Shown one piece after another: positions 1-4,267 of a DNA stretch of 7,664 nt. Below the pieces are notes generated by a model that had not been told where the DNA came from, made no database searches, and worked only from the letters and a program-made list of their open reading frames with translations. Both the position numbers and the translations under genes were made by a program. This DNA is from Candidatus Gastranaerophilales bacterium (lineage in GTDB: Bacteria > Cyanobacteriota > Vampirovibrionia > Gastranaerophilales > Gastranaerophilaceae), in assembly GCA_021199975.1 (NCBI GenBank), contig JAJQHF010000178.1, positions 1 through 7,664 of the forward strand, written 5' to 3'. Position 1 is the stretch's first letter; each line of letters begins with the position of its first letter.

Positions 1-31
1 AAATTAATGATTGTCCGTTTAATAAACTCAT
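1..31 (-). CDS. 5' end of an unidentified gene (partial)
   Basis: Only the first ten codons are inside the window, reading MSLLNGQSLI from an ATG at 31-29. A good Shine-Dalgarno (AGGAG, plus-strand ctcct at 39-43) lies 7 nt upstream of the ATG, which is the main reason to believe it is a gene. It lies downstream of the cysteine-rich gene on the same strand but beyond that gene's terminator, so it probably has its own promoter. The fragment is too short to assign a family or function. Confidence 0.5.
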   Translation of the reverse strand, partial: MSLLNGQSLI

Positions 32-68
32 ATAATATCTCCTTTTTTTGCGTATATTTTACCTCAAT

Positions 69-74
69 ATTATA
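69..74 (-). promoter_or_regulatory. Possible -10 box for the left-edge gene
   Basis: The minus strand reads TATAAT here, about 38 nt upstream of the partial gene's start codon. There is no convincing -35 hexamer at 16-18 nt. In such AT-rich DNA a lone TATAAT is weak evidence, so this is only a candidate. Confidence 0.25.
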
Positions 75-116
75 TTAATGATATTTTTAGCAAAGTAAAT
101 CGTTTATTTTACGTAT

Positions 117-147
117 AAAAAAAGAATCCGATAAGATTCTTTTTTTA
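117..147 (-). terminator. Rho-independent terminator (bidirectional shape)
   Basis: GAATC and GATTC arms with loop positions 129-134 are extended by A and T tracts into a 12-bp perfect stem (117-128 with 135-146). It lies just after the stop codon of the cysteine-rich gene on the minus strand. The symmetric A/T tracts would let it work in both directions, though no plus-strand gene ends here. The GC core is small, so strength is uncertain. Confidence 0.75.
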
Positions 148-153
148 TTAAAA

Positions 154-675
154 CTATTTTTTATATTTTCTGTAAGCCCTCTTTTGTTGGTCTGAAAGCA
201 GTGCTTTAAATTGCTTTTCATAACACTTGCAAATTTCTTTTCTGGTTTTCTTTAATTTTTTAATAACATTTTTTTGTTTTCTTAATTCACTTCTTGTTGC
301 ACAATTTCTTTTTAATGAATTCATATTTTGCTCTTCGCAGTGAATTTTTTCATTTAAACTTAATACTTCAAGCTCATATTTATCCTGAATTTTTTCAGCT
401 GTACAGATTTGAGTTTCGCTTAACCCTATTTGTTTAAAAAGAGTATTCATATTTTTATTTGTGCATAAGAAACATTCAGATGCGCATGGAGTGTATGTTT
501 GAGGACATTTTGGCTCACATGGGTTTTGATAAGTTTTTTTACAAGGTTTTTTACATGATGAACTGTAATTTGAGTTTGACTTCATTGTCATTTCACTATC
601 GCAAGGGCTGTCCGCATATACGGTTAATGCACAAAAGCAAATAAATGACATAATTAATAGGCAGTTTTTTTTCAT
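154..675 (-). CDS. Secreted cysteine-rich Spy/CpxP-like protein
   Basis: The protein has 173 residues. I start it at MKKNCLL because GGAGAAG sits 5 nt upstream; an ATG 10 codons earlier in frame has no comparable site. Residues 1-21 look like a signal peptide (KK, hydrophobic stretch, VYA before Asp22), with no lipobox. Residues 25-71 hold eight cysteines, several as PC pairs (KPC, NPC, TPC). Residues 76-173 are helical and Lys-rich, with LSETQ at 85-89 and LSDQQ at 160-164. Two such motifs at the ends of a helical domain resemble the paired LTxxQ motifs of periplasmic Spy/CpxP chaperones and metal-stress sensors. The mature form has 13 cysteines, which suggests disulfides or metal binding; this is inference. 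The periplasmic location depends on a diderm host. It appears monocistronic, with a terminator on each side. Confidence 0.75.
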   Translation of the reverse strand: MKKNCLLIMSFICFCALTVYADSPCDSEMTMKSNSNYSSSCKKPCKKTYQNPCEPKCPQTYTPCASECFLCTNKNMNTLFKQIGLSETQICTAEKIQDKYELEVLSLNEKIHCEEQNMNSLKRNCATRSELRKQKNVIKKLKKTRKEICKCYEKQFKALLSDQQKRAYRKYKK

Positions 676-716
676 TTTTTCTTCTCCGTTATAACTTAGT
701 ACCAAAATTAGTATTA

Positions 717-744
717 AATATAGTTAAATTTTTGAATATTACAA
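717..744 (-). promoter_or_regulatory. Candidate sigma70 promoter of the cysteine-rich gene
   Basis: On the minus strand TTGTAA (plus 739-744) is followed after 16 nt by TATATT (plus 717-722). This would start a transcript with a leader of roughly 35 nt before the ATG at 675. The background is very AT-rich, so this is a moderate candidate. Confidence 0.4.
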
Positions 745-794
745 AAAAGAATAATTAAAAAATGAAAAATACCTAGGTCTATAGGCTTATAAAC

Positions 795-827
795 AAAAAA
801 GAGAAACTTATAAAGCTTCTCTTTTTT
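795..827 (-). terminator. Rho-independent terminator after rplL
   Basis: An A-tract plus GAGAA (795-805) pairs with TTCTC plus a T-tract (817-827). An inner CTT/AAG extension surrounds an ATA loop, with single mismatched bases between. It sits 20 nt past the rplL stop codon and ends the rplJL transcript before the cysteine-rich gene. The A and T tracts are symmetric, as in the other terminators of the window. Confidence 0.85.
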
Positions 828-846
828 GTATACCTGCGAAAATTCG

Positions 847-1218
847 CTATTTAATTTCAACCGTAGCGCCTGCAGCTTCAAGTTGTTTTTTGATAGCTTC
901 AGCATCTTCTTTTTTGATGTTTTCTTTAATCGGTTTTGGAGCGCCGTCAACTAAATCTTTTGCTTCTTTTAAGCCAAGACCCGTAATTGTTCTTACTTCT
1001 TTAAGAACAGCAATTTTATTAGCACCTGCAGAAGCTAAGATAACACTTACTTCTGAAACTTCTTCTGCAGCAGCTTCACCTGCAGGAGCAGCTACAGCAG
1101 CAACAGCTACAGGAGCAGCAGCAGATACGCCGAATTTTTCTTCCATTGCTTTTACTAATTCAGCTGCTTCAATTAATGTTAATTTTTCAATTGATTCTAA
1201 AATAGATTCTACACTCAT
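847..1218 (-). CDS. rplL: 50S ribosomal protein L7/L12
   Basis: This is the ribosomal stalk protein that recruits and stimulates translation GTPases; it forms dimers that bind the C-terminal helix of L10. It has 123 residues, close to the usual length. The N-terminal dimerisation segment (about 1-32) is followed by an Ala/Pro/Val-rich hinge (about 33-52). The globular C-terminal domain contains the conserved K.AVLKEVR.ITGLGLKEAK core and ends in ATVEIK. The start is fixed by AGGAG 7 nt upstream (plus 1226-1230). It is the second gene of rplJL, 39 bp after rplJ, and is followed at once by a terminator. rpoB, the usual downstream neighbour in many bacteria, is not here. The stop codon is TAG. 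Confidence 0.98.
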   Translation of the reverse strand: MSVESILESIEKLTLIEAAELVKAMEEKFGVSAAAPVAVAAVAAPAGEAAAEEVSEVSVILASAGANKIAVLKEVRTITGLGLKEAKDLVDGAPKPIKENIKKEDAEAIKKQLEAAGATVEIK

Positions 1219-1257
1219 TTTATTTCTCCTTAATTTTATTCTTATTTTTTTGTACTA

Positions 1258-1779
1258 CTACGCAGTTTTTTGTTTTGCAATTTGATCCATTGCTCTTACT
1301 AAACCGCTCATTACAGCATTAACGCTACCAACTATACCTGTAGCCGGTGAGTTTATGCAGCCAAGCATTTTGGCATAAAGTTCTTCTTTTGAAGGAAGCT
1401 CTGCAAGAACTTGTGTTTCTTTTGCATTTAATAATTTACCGTCTAAAGCTGCAGCTATAATTTCACCTTTTTTTGCTTCTTTTATGAATTTTGTTAAAAT
1501 TTTAGCCGGAGCAACTTCATCTTTAAATCCAAATGCAATAGCAACAGGTCCTTTTAAAGTTTCTGATAAAACTTCATACTGAGTTCCTTTTGATGCAATT
1601 TTCGCTAAAGTGTTTTTTGTTACCATATAATCGCTGTTTTCTTTTTGTAAACTGCGGCGAAGTTTTGTAATTTCTTCTACAGTTAAGCCTTTATATTCGG
1701 TAACTACGGCAACTTTAGCCTTTGCAAAATTTTCTTTCATTGCTTCAATTTTATCTTCTTTGAAGGCTTTTGTTGACAT
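1258..1779 (-). CDS. rplJ: 50S ribosomal protein L10
   Basis: L10 anchors the L7/L12 stalk to 23S rRNA and, as the L10(L12) complex, represses its own operon by binding the leader RNA. The 173-residue length is normal. The N-terminal RNA-binding domain includes VVTEYKGLTVEEITKLRRSL and the typical YMVTKNTLAKIA segment. The C-terminal part (from about residue 130) is the long L12-binding helix region. The start ATG has AAAGGAG just upstream (near plus 1783-1790). Upstream lie an attenuator hairpin and an L10-leader RNA, so the gene opens its own transcript and is not the third gene of a rplK-rplA-rplJ-rplL operon. The stop is TAG. Confidence 0.98.
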   Translation of the reverse strand: MSTKAFKEDKIEAMKENFAKAKVAVVTEYKGLTVEEITKLRRSLQKENSDYMVTKNTLAKIASKGTQYEVLSETLKGPVAIAFGFKDEVAPAKILTKFIKEAKKGEIIAAALDGKLLNAKETQVLAELPSKEELYAKMLGCINSPATGIVGSVNAVMSGLVRAMDQIAKQKTA

Positions 1780-1822
1780 TTTAAGCTCCTTTTTTTGTGT
1801 AATTATCGACCTTTTTTGACAT

Positions 1823-1850
1823 AAAAAAATTTACGTCTAACCGTAAATTT
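1823..1850 (-). terminator. Attenuator terminator upstream of rplJ
   Basis: The RNA has a perfect 9-bp stem (plus 1842-1850 with 1827-1835), a 6-nt loop (1836-1841) and then a U-run. It lies between the L10 leader and the rplJ start codon, where a constitutive terminator would make no sense. This position is what is expected of a conditional attenuator. Its 5' arm and loop (plus 1838-1847) are complementary to the 5' end of the L10 leader, which would form the competing antiterminator. Confidence 0.75.
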
Positions 1851-1904
1851 ATCAACAAATATATAAAACCAATCCTAAAAATTGACTTACTGTTTTTTGT
1901 TAAT

Positions 1905-2036
1905 CCTCGGCGGGGTTATATTATTAAGGAAGTGATAACGGATATTTTATTTAACTGCGTTCTGACCGAAATTTTTATTTAAGCCAACCTTTTGCAGTCG
2001 TCTCCGATATACATTTCCCCCTGCTGTCTACGGTTA
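1905..2036 (-). ncRNA. L10 leader, ribosomal protein autoregulatory RNA
   Basis: The RNA starts with CCGUAGACAGCAGGGG and ends with CCCCGCCGAGG, the hallmark kink-turn strands of the L10_leader family that binds L10(L12). Internal helices support it. AUAUCGGA (plus 2003-2010) pairs with UCCGUUAU (1935-1942) at seven of eight positions. GACUGC (1994-1999) pairs with GCAGUU (1953-1958). A further GGCUUAAAU/AUUUCGGUC hairpin lies inside. In Bacillus subtilis the equivalent leader works as an anti-antiterminator: binding of L10(L12) favours termination before rplJ. The hairpin just downstream suggests the same mechanism here. Confidence 0.92.
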
Positions 2037-2043
2037 TATAATC

Positions 2044-2072
2044 AGTTTATATAAAACATAAATTAAAATCAA
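2044..2072 (-). promoter_or_regulatory. Candidate sigma70 promoter of rplJL
   Basis: On the minus strand TTGATT (plus 2067-2072) is followed after 17 nt by TAAACT (plus 2044-2049). The predicted transcription start, near 2037, coincides with the first base of the L10 leader, which supports the choice. Both hexamers match consensus at only four of six positions. The -35 box lies inside a perfect 20-bp palindrome. Confidence 0.45.
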
Positions 2073-2083
2073 TATTGATTTTA
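2064..2083. repeat. Perfect 20-bp palindrome
   Basis: The sequence taaaatcaatattgatttta equals its own reverse complement. It lies in the divergent region between rplJ and the EF-hand gene and covers the presumed rplJ -35 hexamer, so it could be an operator for a dimeric regulator. It has no terminal T-run and no loop, so it is not a terminator. In AT-rich DNA such palindromes can also arise by chance. Confidence 0.5.
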
Positions 2084-2086
2084 TAC

Positions 2087-2100
2087 ACATTAATTAATGT
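2087..2100. repeat. Perfect 14-bp palindrome
   Basis: The sequence acattaattaatgt is self-complementary. Its centre is 20 bp, about two helical turns, from the centre of the 20-bp palindrome next to it. The two sequences are not the same motif. A regulatory role is speculative. Confidence 0.35.
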
Positions 2101-2186
2101 TAAGTTTTATTAATATTCTTTTTCCTGCCATAAATATAATCTTATGACGCATTTTAAATATTGTTTTTTTAATGAAAGGCAATTTT

Positions 2187-2192
2187 TATACT
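2187..2192 (+). promoter_or_regulatory. Possible -10 box of the EF-hand gene
   Basis: TATACT lies about 40 nt before the EF-hand start codon. Only a poor T-rich hexamer is found 17 nt upstream. The 2101-2232 stretch otherwise shows no coding region or stable RNA that I can support. Confidence 0.25.
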
Positions 2193-2232
2193 AAAAAATA
2201 CTTTATTTATACGGGGACATTAATCAGGATGG

Positions 2233-2826
2233 ATGGACATGGGGCTTCTTAAAACAATTGACAATATATTTGGTACTAATTTTTACGGCACATCGCAAGC
2301 TAATAAATTTGACAAATGGGCAAATAGCGAAAAAAATTATGAAAAAGCCACTTCCGGAAAGGATGTTGATGAATTTAAAATGTTTGATTTTAATGCTTCA
2401 ACATATTCAACGGATTTAGAAGATTTTGCGCAAAATTATATAAATAAATACGACGAAAATGATGACGGAGTATTGGATATAGATGAATTTACAAATATGG
2501 CGTCAGGCGGTGAAGAAATTCCGAAAGAATATGGCGAAGATTTTGATAAATTATATACTGATTTATTCAACAGTTTGAATCTTGATGATGATGAAGAAAG
2601 TATAACTGCCGCAGAATTTGCAACAATGCTGTATGTATCCGATATGGATTGGGAAAACTTCAGTGAAACCGATGGTGATGTCGCATCTTCTTTGGACGGA
2701 AACTTAGATTATATAAATTATCAAACTTATTCCTCTCTTCTTCCTTCTGAGGATGAAGAAGAAAATGAGCAGTATGAAGCTCTTCAATATCAAAGACAAA
2801 TGTTTTACGATAATTATTACGCCTAG
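2233..2826 (+). CDS. Acidic EF-hand calcium-binding protein
   Basis: The 197-residue protein is very acidic, with no signal peptide and no membrane segment, so it is probably cytosolic. Residues 74-85 form a canonical EF-hand loop, DENDDGVLDIDE, with acidic ligands at positions 1, 5, 9 and 12, Asn at 3 and Gly at 6. Residues 117-128 look like a degenerate loop (Leu at position 1, no Gly at 6). Residues 151-162 retain D-G-x-L-D of a third. The C-terminus is Glu/Tyr/Gln-rich (about 171-196). The start is uncertain: AGGA at 2226-2229 is only 3 nt from this ATG, while the in-frame ATG at 2239 (MGLLKT) is better spaced. It is a single gene with its own terminator, divergent from rplJ, ending in tandem TAG TAA. 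A calcium-buffering or sensing role is inferred from the loop only; I do not recognise the family. Confidence 0.8.
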   Translation: MDMGLLKTIDNIFGTNFYGTSQANKFDKWANSEKNYEKATSGKDVDEFKMFDFNASTYSTDLEDFAQNYINKYDENDDGVLDIDEFTNMASGGEEIPKEYGEDFDKLYTDLFNSLNLDDDEESITAAEFATMLYVSDMDWENFSETDGDVASSLDGNLDYINYQTYSSLLPSEDEEENEQYEALQYQRQMFYDNYYA

Positions 2827-2844
2827 TAAAATTAATTTAACAAA

Positions 2845-2879
2845 AAAAAGAAGAACAATATTATATTGTTCTTCTTTTT
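2845..2879 (+). terminator. Strong Rho-independent terminator
   Basis: A perfect 16-bp stem (2845-2860 with 2864-2879) closes a 3-nt loop, with A and T tracts at its base. It lies 18 nt after the EF-hand stop and just before the infC promoter, isolating the two transcription units. Confidence 0.88.
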
Positions 2880-2894
2880 GCGTAAATATAGCAT

Positions 2895-2923
2895 TTGCAA
2901 AGTAAAAACTATTCTGATACAAT
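2895..2923 (+). promoter_or_regulatory. Sigma70 promoter of infC-rpmI-rplT (extended -10)
   Basis: TTGCAA (2895-2900), a 17-nt spacer and TACAAT (2918-2923) with an upstream TGA (2915-2917) give a good extended -10 promoter directly after a terminator. The start of transcription would be near 2930, leaving a leader of only about 25 nt before the AUU start codon of infC. The TTG at 2895 is therefore part of the -35 box and not a start codon. Confidence 0.75.
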
Positions 2924-2939
2924 AATTTCATTAGATTTT

Positions 2940-2946
2940 AAGGAGG
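2940..2946 (+). promoter_or_regulatory. Ribosome binding site that fixes the infC start
   Basis: AAGGAGG is a full-strength Shine-Dalgarno located 8 nt before ATT at 2955-2957. No ATG, GTG or TTG lies in frame at a usable distance. This decides for the AUU start. Confidence 0.85.
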
Positions 2947-2954
2947 ATAAAACA

Positions 2955-3470
2955 ATTAGTAAGGATAATAACCAACCGCTGTTAAACAGAAATATTAAAT
3001 CAAAAGAAGTAAGATTAATTGATAATGATGGAAATAATCATGGTGTAGTGCCGACGCAAAAAGCTTTATTAATGGCAGAAGATAAAGGGTTGGATTTAAT
3101 TGTTGTTTCTCCTAATCAAGAACCACCTGTCGCAAAAATTCTTGATTACGGCAAGTATAAATATGAAATTGAAAAAAGAGCAAAAGAATCTAAGAAAAAG
3201 CAGCATACAGTTGAAATAAAAGAAGTTAAAGTCAGATATAAAATCGATGTTCATGACTATAATGTTAAAATAAACAGCATTAAAAAATTTATAGCGGGCG
3301 GAAATAAAGTTAAGCTTGTTGTTATGCTTAGAGGCCGTGAAATGCAGCATAATCATTTGGCTTATGATTTAGCTAACAGATTTCTTACTGATTTGGAAGG
3401 GGAAAAACTAACTGTTGAGAAAAAACCATCCATGGACGGAAGAAATGTTGTTACAATTTTAGCCCCTTAG
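2955..3470 (+). CDS. infC: Translation initiation factor IF-3 (AUU start)
   Basis: IF-3 binds the 30S subunit, prevents premature 50S joining and checks the initiator tRNA and start codon. Starting at ATT 2955 gives 171 residues, the normal size. The N-domain begins NRNIKSKEVRLIDNDG and contains AEDKGLDLIVVSPN. The linker and C-domain contain PPVAKILDYGKYKYE, KKKQHTVEIKEVKVRYKID.HDYNV, RGREMQH and the terminal ILAP. The frame is open back to a TTG at 2895, but that adds 20 residues unlike IF-3 and overlaps the -35 box. AUU initiation of infC is known from E. coli and many bacteria, where IF-3 rejects its own non-canonical start codon and so limits its synthesis. It is the first gene of infC-rpmI-rplT. 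The stop is TAG. Confidence 0.97.
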   Translation: MSKDNNQPLLNRNIKSKEVRLIDNDGNNHGVVPTQKALLMAEDKGLDLIVVSPNQEPPVAKILDYGKYKYEIEKRAKESKKKQHTVEIKEVKVRYKIDVHDYNVKINSIKKFIAGGNKVKLVVMLRGREMQHNHLAYDLANRFLTDLEGEKLTVEKKPSMDGRNVVTILAP

Positions 3471-3474
3471 TCTT

Positions 3475-3503
3475 TTTAAATAAAATTTCTCTTGATATAT
3501 AAT
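3475..3503 (+). promoter_or_regulatory. Possible internal promoter before rpmI
   Basis: TTTAAA (3475-3480), 17 nt, then TATAAT (3498-3503) lie just after the infC stop. If active, it would transcribe rpmI-rplT alone with a leader of about 90 nt. The -10 is consensus, but the -35 is weak. Confidence 0.35.
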
Positions 3504-3530
3504 CTTTTTGATTTAAAATTATATCGTATG

Positions 3531-3582
3531 GCTTGAGAATACGCAGGCATGGCGTTTGTCTCGGTCAATTGATTACAGTCAA
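3531..3582 (+). promoter_or_regulatory. Structured leader between infC and rpmI, possible L20 control site
   Basis: This is the most GC-rich part of a 131-nt spacer. GAGA (3535-3538) pairs with UCUC (3559-3562), and ACGC (3541-3544) with GCGU (3552-3555), around the loop AGGCAUG. UU/GG wobbles extend the lower stem. A small UUGA/UCAA hairpin (3569-3572 with 3579-3582) follows, ending 6 nt before the rpmI ribosome binding site. L20 is known to repress rpmI-rplT by binding RNA upstream of rpmI (E. coli) or upstream of infC (Bacillus). That this element does so is inference from position; I cannot match it to a described leader family. Confidence 0.4.
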
Positions 3583-3601
3583 GTAAATAAAGGATAAAAC
3601 T

Positions 3602-3811
3602 ATGCCAAAGATGAAAACTCACCGCTCCGGTGCAAAAAGGTATAAAATTACTGCCGGCGGTAAAATTTTAAGAAGACAAGCAGGAAAAGGCCACTTACTG
3701 CAACACAAATCAGGGTCAAGAAAAAGAAAACTTTCTTCTATGATAGAAGTTTCTGCTACACATAAGAAGCTTGTATTAAAAGAACTCCCTTATGCAAAGT
3801 GTTCGGGTTAG
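3602..3811 (+). CDS. rpmI: 50S ribosomal protein L35
   Basis: L35 is a small basic protein of the large subunit. The 69 residues match the family: MPKMKTHRSGAKRYK at the N-terminus, GGKILRR, then GHLLQHKSGSRKRKL. The length is slightly above the usual 64-66. The start has AAAGGA (3589-3594) 7 nt upstream. It lies between infC and rplT, the classical order, 28 bp before rplT. The stop is TAG. The structured spacer upstream may control it together with rplT. Confidence 0.97.
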   Translation: MPKMKTHRSGAKRYKITAGGKILRRQAGKGHLLQHKSGSRKRKLSSMIEVSATHKKLVLKELPYAKCSG

Positions 3812-3839
3812 AAAATTAAAGAAGAAAGGAAATTGAAAA

Positions 3840-4190
3840 ATGAGAGTTAAACGTGGTAATGTCTTGAGAAAAAGACATAAAAAAATATTAAAATTAGCTA
3901 AAGGCTTTAAAGGTGCAAGAAGCAGAATATTTAAGGTTGCTAATACTGCTGTAATGAAAAAACTTAAATATCAATACAGAGATAGACGCAACTTAAAAAG
4001 AAATATGCGCCGTCTTTGGATTATCAGAATTAATGCCGCTGTAAGACAATACGGTTTAAGTTATTCCAAATTTATGAATGCACTTAAAAAATCTCAAGTT
4101 AACGTTAACAGAAAAATGTTAGCAGATTTAGCAGTTAATGAACCGGAAGCTTTTTCAGTCATTGTAGAAACAGCAAAATCGGCAAATTAA
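3840..4190 (+). CDS. rplT: 50S ribosomal protein L20
   Basis: L20 binds 23S rRNA early in 50S assembly and in studied bacteria also represses its own operon. The 116-residue length is normal. The Arg/Lys-rich N-terminal extension (MRVKRGNVLRKRHKKILKLAKGF and following) leads into the globular domain with RRLWIIRINAA and LSYSKFMNALKK. AGAAAGGA (3823-3830) lies 9 nt before the ATG. It is the last gene of the operon and the only one in the window that ends in TAA. It is convergent with the helicase gene across a shared terminator. Confidence 0.98.
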   Translation: MRVKRGNVLRKRHKKILKLAKGFKGARSRIFKVANTAVMKKLKYQYRDRRNLKRNMRRLWIIRINAAVRQYGLSYSKFMNALKKSQVNVNRKMLADLAVNEPEAFSVIVETAKSAN

Positions 4191-4206
4191 GTTATAATTA
4201 TAAATT

Positions 4207-4247
4207 AAAAAAAAAGAGAACATAGTCATTATGTTCTCTTTTTTTTT
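4207..4247. terminator. Shared bidirectional terminator between rplT and the helicase gene
   Basis: GAGAACATA (4216-4224) pairs with TATGTTCTC (4230-4238) around a 5-nt loop, flanked by nine A and ten T. The stem continues through the tracts to 18 bp. It follows the rplT stop on the plus strand and the helicase stop on the minus strand, so it should end both convergent transcripts. Confidence 0.9.
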
Positions 4248-4267
4248 TATCATCGGTGTTAAATTTA

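Noticed and set aside
676..705. Ten-codon N-terminal extension of the cysteine-rich protein
   Set aside because: It would bury the GGAGAAG ribosome binding site in the coding region and place charged residues before a normal signal peptide.
714..950. Minus-strand frame overlapping the 3' end of rplL
   Set aside because: It overlaps rplL in another frame, runs through the rplL terminator and resembles no protein family.
890..1285. Plus-strand open frame opposite rplL (131 codons)
   Set aside because: It is the antisense of the Ala-rich L7/L12 gene; the real L12 sequence on the other strand explains it, and it has no ribosome binding site.
2172..2240. Short plus-strand open frame (22 codons) overlapping the EF-hand start
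   Set aside because: It has no clear ribosome binding site, is chance-length in AT-rich DNA, and overlaps the real start region.
2704..2931. Minus-strand frame over the EF-hand 3' end and terminator
   Set aside because: It is a hydrophobic shadow of an A/T-rich stretch crossing a strong terminator and the infC promoter.
2895..2954. TTG start 20 codons upstream for infC
   Set aside because: The TTG is part of a good -35 box, has no Shine-Dalgarno, and the added residues do not resemble IF-3.
3549..3572. Seven-codon leader peptide (ATG GCG ... TGA) in the infC-rpmI spacer
   Set aside because: The ATG falls in the hairpin loop without a Shine-Dalgarno and the peptide has no run of one amino acid as in classical attenuators.
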